Origin: Rathayibacter sp. VKM Ac-2754
Lineage (GTDB): Bacteria; Actinomycetota; Actinomycetes; Actinomycetales; Microbacteriaceae
Assembly: GCF_009807095.1 (NCBI RefSeq)
Contig: NZ_WUCC01000006.1
Span: forward strand, 1-64,000
Direction: 5' to 3'
Length of the DNA: 64,000 nt
Part shown: in pieces, positions 57,009-64,000 of the stretch
Position numbering within the stretch: the first letter of the stretch is position 1
Layout: the number at the start of each line of letters is the position of its first letter
Notes under the pieces: generated by a model
What the model saw: the letters and a program-made list of their open reading frames with translations, nothing else
Told to the model about the DNA's origin: nothing
Database searches by the model: none
Position numbers and translations under genes: made by a program

Positions 57009-58499
57009 GTGTCTCGCGTCGTCGTCGTCGGCAGCGGCATCGCCGGACTCGTCACCGCGCTGCTGGCCTCGCGCCGGCACGAGGTCGTGCTTGTGAGCAA
57101 GGGCGAGCTCGCGGAGTCGAACACGCGCTACGCGCAGGGCGGGATCGCGGTGGTCACCTCCCCCGCCGACTCCGTCGCTCTGCACATCCAGGACACCCTC
57201 GCTGCGGGAGCCGGGCTCTGCTCGCGCTCGGCCGTCGAGGTGCTCTGCGGTGAGGGGCCGGCGGCCGTCGCCGCCCTCCGGGAGTGGGGCGTCGGCTTCG
57301 ACCGCGACGGCGACGAGCTCGCTCGCGGGCTCGAGGCGGCGCACTCGCGGCCGCGGGTCCTGCACGCCGGAGGCGACGCGACCGGCGCCGCGATCGAGGC
57401 TGCCCTCGTCGCGGCGGTGCGCGCCGCCTCCGGTGTCACGGTGCGGGAGCACACCGCGCTCGTCGACCTCGTGCGGCCGGGCGATGCGGTCACCGGAGTC
57501 GACCTGCTGCGCGACGGACGGGTCGAGCGCATCGACGCGGACGCCGTGGTCCTCGCCACGGGCGGGGCGGGGCGGCTCTACCGCCACACCACCAACCCGG
57601 CCGTCGCGACCGGGGACGGACTCGCTGCGGCGATCCGCGCGGGGGCGCAGACGGCGGACCTCGAGTTCTACCAGTTCCACCCCACGGCGCTCGCGAGCGG
57701 GTTCCTCGTCTCGGAGGCGGTGCGCGGCGAGGGCGCCGTGCTGCGTGACGCCTCGGGCGAGCGCTTCATGACGGCGGTGCACGCCGACGCCGAGCTGGCT
57801 CCGCGGGATGTCGTGGCGCGCGCGATCGCCGAGCGGATGCGCCTCCAGGGCGGGCTGCCCGTGCATCTCGACGCGCGGGCGATCCCCGCTGAGGTTCTCG
57901 CGCGCCGGTTCCCGACGATCTCGGCCGCGTGCCGCGCAGGCGGGCTCTCGCTGGCCGACGACCTCATCCCCGTGACCCCCGCCGCGCACTACTGGATGGG
58001 CGGGATCGCGACCGACCTCGACGGGCGGACGAGCCTCCCGGGCCTGTACGCCGTGGGCGAGGTCGCCTGCACGGGGGTGCACGGGGCGAACCGCCTCGCG
58101 TCGAACAGCCTGCTCGAGGGCGCGGTGTTCGCCCGGCGCGCGGCCGCGGCGCTCGATCGGGCGGCCGTCGCCGCCTCCGTCGCCGGCGAGCCCCGGACCG
58201 TGGTGCCGGTCGCACTCGACCGCGCGGCCCTGCAGGCCGCGATGTGGACGGGCGCCGGGCTCTCCCGCGACGCGGCCGGGCTCGAGGAGGCGCGCGACGC
58301 GCTCTCCGCCGGCGCTCCCACTACTCTCACGCTCGAGACGCTCGAGAACGCGAACCTCCGCACCGCCGGGCTCGCGCTGATCGACGCGGCCCTCGCCCGC
58401 GCCGAATCGCGCGGCGCGCACCACCGCACCGACCACCCCGACACCTCCGCGACCGCCTACCGCGTCGCCGGCACGAGAAAGGTCGCCGTCCCGTGCTGA
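57009..58499 (+). CDS. nadB: L-aspartate oxidase
   Basis: An FAD enzyme making iminoaspartate for NadA. 496 residues: FAD site VVVGSGIAGLVTALLAS (about 5-21), TRYAQGGIAVV, FYQFHPTALASG, and the conserved GANRLASNSLLEGAVF. GTG start one base after the nadA stop. The end overlaps nadC by 7 nt. Confidence 0.94.
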   Translation: MSRVVVVGSGIAGLVTALLASRRHEVVLVSKGELAESNTRYAQGGIAVVTSPADSVALHIQDTLAAGAGLCSRSAVEVLCGEGPAAVAALREWGVGFDRDGDELARGLEAAHSRPRVLHAGGDATGAAIEAALVAAVRAASGVTVREHTALVDLVRPGDAVTGVDLLRDGRVERIDADAVVLATGGAGRLYRHTTNPAVATGDGLAAAIRAGAQTADLEFYQFHPTALASGFLVSEAVRGEGAVLRDASGERFMTAVHADAELAPRDVVARAIAERMRLQGGLPVHLDARAIPAEVLARRFPTISAACRAGGLSLADDLIPVTPAAHYWMGGIATDLDGRTSLPGLYAVGEVACTGVHGANRLASNSLLEGAVFARRAAAALDRAAVAASVAGEPRTVVPVALDRAALQAAMWTGAGLSRDAAGLEEARDALSAGAPTTLTLETLENANLRTAGLALIDAALARAESRGAHHRTDHPDTSATAYRVAGTRKVAVPC

Positions 58500-59347
58500 C
58501 CCGTCAGAGCATCGAACGCCTCGTCACCCTCGCCCTCGAGGAGGACGCGCCCTGGGGCGACCTCACCTCGGACACGCTGATCCCTCCGGATGCGACGGCC
58601 TCGGCGCAGCTCGTCGCGCGCGAGCCCGGCGTCTTCAGCGGCGGTGCGGTGCTCCTGGGCACGTTCCTGCAGGCCGACTCGCGCATCCGCATCGCCGACA
58701 TCGCCGAGGACGGCGCGCGCTTCGACACCGGTGCCGTGCTGGCCCGCATCGACGGGCCGGCCGGCGGCGTGCTGCGCGGCGAGCGCGTCGCCCTCAACCT
58801 GGTGCAGCGGATGAGCGGCATCGCCACCCTGACCGCGCGCTACGTCGCCGCGGTCGAGGGCACGCGTGCGCGGATCGTCGACACCCGCAAGACGACGCCC
58901 GGGCTGCGGGCTCTCGAGCGGCACGCGGTGCTCAGCGGCGGCGGGTACAACCACCGCTTCTCGCTCTCGGACGCGATCCTCGCCAAGGACAACCACCTCG
59001 CGATCCTCGCGGAGCGCGGAATCGATCTCACCACCGCCCTGCGCTCCGCTCGCGCGACGGTCTCGCACACGACGCACATCGAGGTCGAGGTCGACCGGCT
59101 CGACCAGGTCGAAGCGGCGATCGCGGGCGGTGCCGACACGATCATGCTCGACAACTTCACGCCCGAGCAGCTGGCACAGGGCGTCGCGCTCATCGGCGGC
59201 CGAGCCGTGGTCGAGGCGAGCGGAGGCGTCAACCTCGAGACGGTCCGCGCCATCGCCGAGGCGGGGGTCGACGTGATCTCGGTCGGCGCGCTGACGCACA
59301 GCGTCCGCTCGCTCGACCTCGGGCTCGACATCGCCGTCTCGGCGTGA
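58493..59347 (+). CDS. nadC: Nicotinate-nucleotide pyrophosphorylase (carboxylating)
   Basis: Converts quinolinate and PRPP to nicotinate mononucleotide. 284 residues: LEEDAPWGDLTSDTL at the N-terminus, RIVDTRKTTPGLRALE and the K in LSDAILAKDNH, all active-site segments. GTG 58493 overlaps the nadB stop. The nadC stop overlaps the desulfurase GTG start by 4 nt. Confidence 0.95.
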   Translation: MLTRQSIERLVTLALEEDAPWGDLTSDTLIPPDATASAQLVAREPGVFSGGAVLLGTFLQADSRIRIADIAEDGARFDTGAVLARIDGPAGGVLRGERVALNLVQRMSGIATLTARYVAAVEGTRARIVDTRKTTPGLRALERHAVLSGGGYNHRFSLSDAILAKDNHLAILAERGIDLTTALRSARATVSHTTHIEVEVDRLDQVEAAIAGGADTIMLDNFTPEQLAQGVALIGGRAVVEASGGVNLETVRAIAEAGVDVISVGALTHSVRSLDLGLDIAVSA

Positions 59348-60453
59348 TCTACCTCGACCACGCGGCCTCCTCCCCCGTGCGGCGCGAGGTGCTCGAGGCG
59401 ATGTGGCCGTTCCTGACGAGCGAGTACGGCAATCCGTCGAGCAGCCACTCGCTCGGAGACGCCGCGGCGCGGGCCCTGGACGACGCCCGTGGGCGGGTGG
59501 CCGCGTTGCTGGGCGGGCGCGCCTCCGAGACTCTCTTCACGTCGGGGGGCACGGAGTCGATCAACACAGCGATCAAGGGGATCGCGCTGGGCGCCCCGCG
59601 CGGGCGGCACCTGGTGATCTCGGCGATCGAGCACGAGGCTGCGGTCGAATCGGCCGACCACCTCCGCCGCCTGCACGGCTTCGAAGTGTCGGTCGCTCCG
59701 GTCGACGCCTCGGGGCGGCTCGACCTCGCGGCTCTGGCGGCACTCCTCCGGCCCGACACGTCGCTGGTCTCGATCGTCGCGGCGAGCAACGAGATCGGGA
59801 CGGTGCAGGATGTGCCCGCGGTCGCCGCGCTCAGCCGGGAGCACCGGATCCCGCTGCACATCGACGCGGTGCAGGCGGCGGGCTGGCTCGACCTGACGGC
59901 GTTCGGCGCCGACGCCGTCTCGATCTCGGGGCACAAGCTCGGTGCGCCGAAGGGGGTCGGCGCGCTGATGCTGCGGAGCCGCCTGCCGTTCGAACCGCTC
60001 GTGCACGGCGGCGGGCAGGAGCGCGAGCGGCGGTCGGGGACCGAGAACGTCGCGTTCGCGGTCGCGCTCGGAGCAGCGGTGCGGCTCGTCGACGCCGAGC
60101 GGGCACCCAGGATCGCCGCGGTCCGCGACGCGTTCGCGGCACGGGTGGCGGCGCTGGCGCCCCGGGCGGTGCCGACGGGATCGGCCGCGCACCGCCTCCC
60201 CTCGATCGCCTCCTACGTCGTACCGGGGCGCAGCGGCGAGTCGATCCTGCTGGCGCTGGAGGAGCGCGGGGTCGTCGTGTCCAGCGGCTCGGCGTGCGCG
60301 GCGGGTCGCGACGAACCGTCGGCCGTGCTGCTGGCGCTCGGGCTGGAGCCGGTCATGGCGCAGACGGCCGTGCGCTTCAGCTTCGGCGCGGAGTCGACGC
60401 TCCCCGAGGCGGAGGCGGCGGCCGACGCGTTCGCGGCGGTGCTCGCGGGCTGA
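59344..60453 (+). CDS. Cysteine desulfurase of the NAD operon (NifS/IscS-like)
   Basis: A 369-residue class V aminotransferase. The PLP Lys is in SISGHKLGAPKGVGAL and the catalytic Cys in VVSSGSACAAGRDEPS; HIDAVQAAGW binds the cofactor. The first residues MIYLDHAASSPVRREVL are typical. GTG 59344 overlaps nadC, so it is co-translated with nadABC. It probably supplies sulfur for the NadA 4Fe-4S cluster rather than general Fe-S assembly. Confidence 0.92.
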   Translation: MIYLDHAASSPVRREVLEAMWPFLTSEYGNPSSSHSLGDAAARALDDARGRVAALLGGRASETLFTSGGTESINTAIKGIALGAPRGRHLVISAIEHEAAVESADHLRRLHGFEVSVAPVDASGRLDLAALAALLRPDTSLVSIVAASNEIGTVQDVPAVAALSREHRIPLHIDAVQAAGWLDLTAFGADAVSISGHKLGAPKGVGALMLRSRLPFEPLVHGGGQERERRSGTENVAFAVALGAAVRLVDAERAPRIAAVRDAFAARVAALAPRAVPTGSAAHRLPSIASYVVPGRSGESILLALEERGVVVSSGSACAAGRDEPSAVLLALGLEPVMAQTAVRFSFGAESTLPEAEAAADAFAAVLAG

Positions 60454-60608
60454 GGCTCCCGACACGCCGGATGCTCGACGGATGTCGGCCGTTCGGGAAT
60501 GTCGGAGGTGCCCGGCAGTGTTCTGAGCCTCGTACCACTCGTCGCATCGACGTCCAGCCAGGCGATGCGCCCCCTCACGACGATCCCCCCACGACCGGAG
60601 ACTCACCT

Positions 60609-62081
60609 GTGACCGAGCGCACCCTCACCGACACGCGGCCCGCCGCCCCCGACCGGTCGACGGCCCTCGACCCCAAGAGCCGCCTCGTCATCAGCCTGCT
60701 GCTGGTCTCGGCGTTCGTCGTCATCCTCAACGAGACGATCATGAGCGTGGCCCTGCCCGATCTCATGGCCGACTTCGGCATCGAGGCGCACGTGGGCCAG
60801 TGGCTCTCGACGGCGTTCATGCTGACGATGGCGGTCGTCATCCCGATCACGGGCTACCTGATCCAGCGGCTGAGCACGCGCACGCTGTTCACCGCCGCGA
60901 TGACCCTCTTCAGCATCGGCACGCTGTCGGCGGCGCTCGCACCGAGCTTCGCCGTCCTGCTCGCCGCGCGCGTGGTGCAGGCCGGCGGTACGGCGATCAT
61001 GATGCCGCTGCTGATGACGACCGTGATGACCCTCGTCCCGCCGGCGATCCGGGGCCGGATGATGGGCAACATCTCCATCGTGATCTCGGTCGCCCCCGCG
61101 GTCGGGCCCACCATCTCGGGCGTCATCCTCAACTTCCTCAGCTGGCGCTGGATGTTCTGGATCGTCCTGCCGATCGCGATCGGCGCGCTGCTGCTCGGGC
61201 TCCGCAAGGTCGAGAACGTCACCGAGCCCCGCTCGATCCCGATCGACGCGCTCTCGATCGTGCTCTCGGTCTTCGGCTTCGGCGGCCTCGTCTACGGCCT
61301 CAGCAGCCTCAGCGAGGGCGGCGACGCGATCGTCGCCCCGTGGGTGCCGTTCGTCGTCGCGGCCGTCGGCCTGCTCGGCTTCGTGCTGCGCCAGCTCTCG
61401 CTGCAGAAGACCGACCGCGCCCTGCTCGATCTGCGCACCTTCACCTCGGCCAACTTCACGATCGTGATCGTCATGATGGCGATCAGCATGTCGGCGCTGT
61501 TCGGCACCCTCATCCTGCTGCCGCTCTACACGCAGAACGTGCTGGGGCTGACCCCGCTCGAGACGGGCCTGCTGCTGCTCCCGGGCGGGCTGCTGATGGG
61601 GCTCCTCGCGCCGTTCGTCGGTCGCGCGTTCGACCGGTTCGGCGCGCGGGTGCTTCTCGTGCCCGGCTCGATCGTCGTCGCCACCGCACTGTGGGGCTTC
61701 ACCACCCTCGACGAGAACTCGACCTCGTGGTTCATCCTCGCGCTGCACGTGGTGCTGAGCCTCGGCCTCGCGTTCGTCTTCACTCCCCTGTTCACGGCGG
61801 GCCTCGGCTCCGTCCGGCCCAGGTTCTACTCGCACGGCAGCGCGATCATCGGCACGGTCCAGCAGCTCGGAGGCGCGGCCGGCACTGCGCTGTTCGTCAC
61901 CGTGCTCTCGATCCAGTCGGCCGCACTGGCCCGTGACGGCGCCGACCAGGTCGTCGCGACGGCAGGCGGCATCCACTCCGCGTTCGTCTGGGGTGCGTCC
62001 ATCGCGACGGCGGCCATCATCGCCGCCTTCTTCGTGCGACGCCCGGCCGAGTCGGACGCTCCGCTGCCCGTCGGCCACTAG
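60609..62081 (+). CDS. DHA2-family MFS multidrug exporter
   Basis: 490 residues with 14 predicted membrane helices. Motif LNETIMSVALPDLMADFGI (helix 1), VQAGGTAIMMPLLMTTVM, and motif C-like APAVGPTISGVILNFLSWRW place it in DHA2 (LmrB/EmrB-like). The GTG at 60609 begins MTERTLTD. It follows the NAD operon after 155 bp and is probably separate. The substrate is unknown; the NRPS-like gene downstream raises product export as a possibility. Confidence 0.85.
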   Translation: MTERTLTDTRPAAPDRSTALDPKSRLVISLLLVSAFVVILNETIMSVALPDLMADFGIEAHVGQWLSTAFMLTMAVVIPITGYLIQRLSTRTLFTAAMTLFSIGTLSAALAPSFAVLLAARVVQAGGTAIMMPLLMTTVMTLVPPAIRGRMMGNISIVISVAPAVGPTISGVILNFLSWRWMFWIVLPIAIGALLLGLRKVENVTEPRSIPIDALSIVLSVFGFGGLVYGLSSLSEGGDAIVAPWVPFVVAAVGLLGFVLRQLSLQKTDRALLDLRTFTSANFTIVIVMMAISMSALFGTLILLPLYTQNVLGLTPLETGLLLLPGGLLMGLLAPFVGRAFDRFGARVLLVPGSIVVATALWGFTTLDENSTSWFILALHVVLSLGLAFVFTPLFTAGLGSVRPRFYSHGSAIIGTVQQLGGAAGTALFVTVLSIQSAALARDGADQVVATAGGIHSAFVWGASIATAAIIAAFFVRRPAESDAPLPVGH

Positions 62082-62204
62082 GCTGCCGCGAGCGCGGAGG
62101 CGGTTCGGCGCGATCGGCGGCTGTTCACCTCCGCGACACCGGGCCGCTCTACGGTGACGCCCCGGTCGCCGCGTCGGATCGCGGGTCCGGAACGGAGACG
62201 ACAC

Positions 62205-64000
62205 GTGGGTGGAACGAGCACCGGCAATCCTCAGGACCTCCTCGACGCCGGAGCGCTCGCGACGCCTCCGCGGACGCTGGTGGACGTCCTCCGCGACACC
62301 GCGGAGAGGCACCCCGACGCCTCCGCCCTCGAGGACCCGGCCGGTGCGCTGAGCTACCGGGAGCTCCTGGCCCGCGTCGTCGGCACGGCCGGCGAGCTCA
62401 CCGCCGCCGGAGTCCGCCGCGGTGATCGGGTCGGCGTCCGGATGGCGAGCGGCTCCCGCGAGCTGTACCTCGCGATCCTCTCGATCCTCGCCGCCGGCGC
62501 CGCCTACGTGCCCGTCGACGCCGACGACCCGGAGGAGCGGGCGCAGCTCGTCTTCGGCGAGGCCGCCGTCGTCGGCGTCATCACCGGCTCGGGGCGCTTC
62601 GAACGGAGCGAGGGCGAGCCCACCCGCCTCTTCGCCGGCTCGGCGCCGCACCCCAGCACGGCCTCGATCCCGCTGCTGCAGCCGCCCACCCTCGACGACG
62701 ACGCCTGGATCATCTTCACGTCGGGCTCGACCGGCACCCCGAAGGGCGTCGCCGTCACCCACCGGTCGGCCGCCGCCTTCGTCGACGCCGAGGCGCGGCT
62801 CTTCCTGCAGCAGGAGCCGCTCGGCCCGGGCGACCGCGTGCTGGCGGGTCTCTCGGTCGCCTTCGACGCCTCCTGCGAGGAGATGTGGCTCGCCTGGCGC
62901 CACGGCGCCTGCCTGGTGCCCGCCCCGCGCTCGCTGGTGCGGAGCGGCATGGACCTCGGCCCGTGGCTGACCACCCACGGCATCACGGTCGTCTCGACCG
63001 TCCCGACCCTCGCCGCCCTCTGGCCCGCGGAGTCGCTCGAGAACGTGCGTCTGCTGATCTTCGGCGGCGAAGCCTGCCCGCCCGAGCTCGGCGAGCGCCT
63101 CGCGGTCGACGGCCGCGAGGTCTGGAACACCTACGGTCCGACCGAGGCCACCGTCGTCGCCTGCGCCGCCCCGCTCGGCGGCGAGGGTCCGGTGCGCATC
63201 GGCCTCCCCCTCGACGGCTGGCGCCTCGCCGTCGTCGACGCCGAGGGCGCGCGCGTCGGCGAGGGGGAGGTCGGCGAGCTGGTGATCGGCGGAGTCGGGC
63301 TCGCCCGCTACCTCGACGCCGCCAAGGACGCCGAGAAGTACGCCCCGGCTCCGACCCTCGGCTGGGACCGTGCCTACCGCTCGGGCGACCTGGTGCGGTT
63401 CGAGAGCGCCGGGCTCGTCTTCCAGGGCCGCGCCGACGACCAGGTCAAGCTCGGCGGCCGCCGCATCGAGCTCGGCGAGGTCGAGGCCGCCCTCCAGGCG
63501 CTTCCCGGAGTCGCCGGAGCCGCCGCTGCCGTCCGCACGACGAGCGCAGGCAACCAGGTGCTCGTCGGCTACCTCGCCCTGCCCGACGGGCGCGCACTCG
63601 ACCGGGATGCGGCGCTCGCGCGGCTCCGAGAGGAGCTGCCGGCCGCTCTCGTACCCCTCCTGGCGGTCGTCGCCGAACTGCCGACGCGCGTGTCGGGCAA
63701 GGTCGACCGCGCCGCGCTGCCGTGGCCGCTCGAGGGCGGTACCGAGGACGACTCCGCCCTCGACCCCGAGACCGCCTGGCTGGCCGCGCGCTGGCGCGAG
63801 GTGCTCGGTGTCCCCGTGGACGAGAAGGCCAACTTCTTCGATCTCGGCGGCGGCTCCCTCGCGGCGGCGCAGCTGGTCGCGCGGATCCGCGAGCGCGATC
63901 CCGAATTCACCGTCGCCGACGTCTACGCCCACCCGCGGCTCGCAGCGATGGCGTCCGAGATCACCGGCCGCGCGACCGGACTCTCCGAGGTCTCCGACCA
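62205..64000 (+). CDS. NRPS-like adenylation and carrier protein (5' part; runs off the window)
   Basis: A frame open from GTG 62205 to the window edge, 598 codons. GGAG lies 7-10 nt upstream. The adenylation domain (about 25-515) has core motifs IIFTSGSTGTPKGVAVTH (A3, about 168), NTYGPTEAT (A5), YRSGDLV (A7), GRADDQVKLGGRRIELGE (A8) and SGKVDRAAL (A10). A carrier domain follows, with the phosphopantetheine Ser in FFDLGGGSL (about 543-551). There is no condensation domain before it. This start layout fits the Pls/PosA-type single-module family, whose C-terminal part would lie beyond 64000. Confidence 0.85.
   Translation, partial: MGGTSTGNPQDLLDAGALATPPRTLVDVLRDTAERHPDASALEDPAGALSYRELLARVVGTAGELTAAGVRRGDRVGVRMASGSRELYLAILSILAAGAAYVPVDADDPEERAQLVFGEAAVVGVITGSGRFERSEGEPTRLFAGSAPHPSTASIPLLQPPTLDDDAWIIFTSGSTGTPKGVAVTHRSAAAFVDAEARLFLQQEPLGPGDRVLAGLSVAFDASCEEMWLAWRHGACLVPAPRSLVRSGMDLGPWLTTHGITVVSTVPTLAALWPAESLENVRLLIFGGEACPPELGERLAVDGREVWNTYGPTEATVVACAAPLGGEGPVRIGLPLDGWRLAVVDAEGARVGEGEVGELVIGGVGLARYLDAAKDAEKYAPAPTLGWDRAYRSGDLVRFESAGLVFQGRADDQVKLGGRRIELGEVEAALQALPGVAGAAAAVRTTSAGNQVLVGYLALPDGRALDRDAALARLREELPAALVPLLAVVAELPTRVSGKVDRAALPWPLEGGTEDDSALDPETAWLAARWREVLGVPVDEKANFFDLGGGSLAAAQLVARIRERDPEFTVADVYAHPRLAAMASEITGRATGLSEVSD

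Overview
The window reads as chromosome of a high-GC Gram-positive actinobacterium, most likely a Microbacteriaceae relative (Rathayibacter, Clavibacter or Curtobacterium type). This rests on four things: strong G/C bias at third codon positions with many GTG starts; several leaderless promoters (TANNNT 6-8 nt before the start codon); gene orders typical of Actinobacteria (argS-lysA-hom-thrC-thrB-rho-prfA-prmC; typA ... mshB-fdxA-dapC; dapD/dapE ... DUF3117 ... tatB ... mrp-DUF1003-MgtE-like); and mycothiol, iron and DAP/lysine genes. The genus is inference.

Layout. 0.2-1.3 kb holds an acyltransferase that faces the end of the next block. 1.3-13.7 kb, all on the minus strand, is a long housekeeping block: argS, an LmeA-like protein, lysA, hom, thrC, thrB, rho, prfA, prmC. 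13.8-15.3 kb has a lipoprotein, a transglutaminase-like protein and tRNA-Arg(CCG). Directly after the tRNA lies an A/T-richer accessory patch (15.5-18.8 kb) with two surface-polysaccharide acyltransferases, one interrupted by an amber codon. 19.2-21.5 kb encodes a 49-residue zinc-ribbon protein and a two-component system. 21.9-27.1 kb is a conserved cluster: stress protein, MgtE-like/CBS, DUF1003, Mrp, TatB, O-methyltransferase, DUF3117. 27.2-34.2 kb holds a GT-C mannosyltransferase-like protein, dapE, dapD, citrate synthase, dapC and fdxA. 34.2-40.1 kb has an MshB-like deacetylase, the iron-uptake operon efeUOB behind an IdeR/DtxR-like box, and a DsbA-like oxidoreductase. 40.4-47.8 kb has typA and a complete peptide/nickel-type ABC importer. 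48.1-50.1 kb has a CPBP membrane protein and a DUF559 nuclease-like gene bracketed by two 68-nt palindromic elements. 50.1-54.9 kb is the glycine-cleavage operon gcvT-gcvH-gcvP under a tandem glycine riboswitch. 55.0-60.5 kb is an NAD operon: NrtR regulator, nadA, nadB, nadC and a cysteine desulfurase that probably serves the NadA iron-sulfur cluster. The window ends with a DHA2 MFS exporter and the first 598 codons of an NRPS-like adenylation/carrier protein.

Two families of short palindromic repeats stand out. Family A (left arm TCGATACGCCC, right arm GGGCTACTCGA, with a GTGG-type head) occupies four intergenic gaps as tandem arrays with exact periods of 44, 49 and 143 nt plus one single composite copy, in a REP/BIME-like style. 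Family B (arms CACAACGAAGGCTGG / CCAGCCTTNGTTGTG around a 38-nt centre) occurs twice, in inverted orientation around the DUF559 gene, and one copy supplies that gene's last 20 codons. This resembles the arrangement of REP-associated transposases but with a different enzyme, and is the best candidate here for an undescribed system.

No CRISPR array, integrase, insertion-sequence transposase, prophage or rRNA gene is visible.
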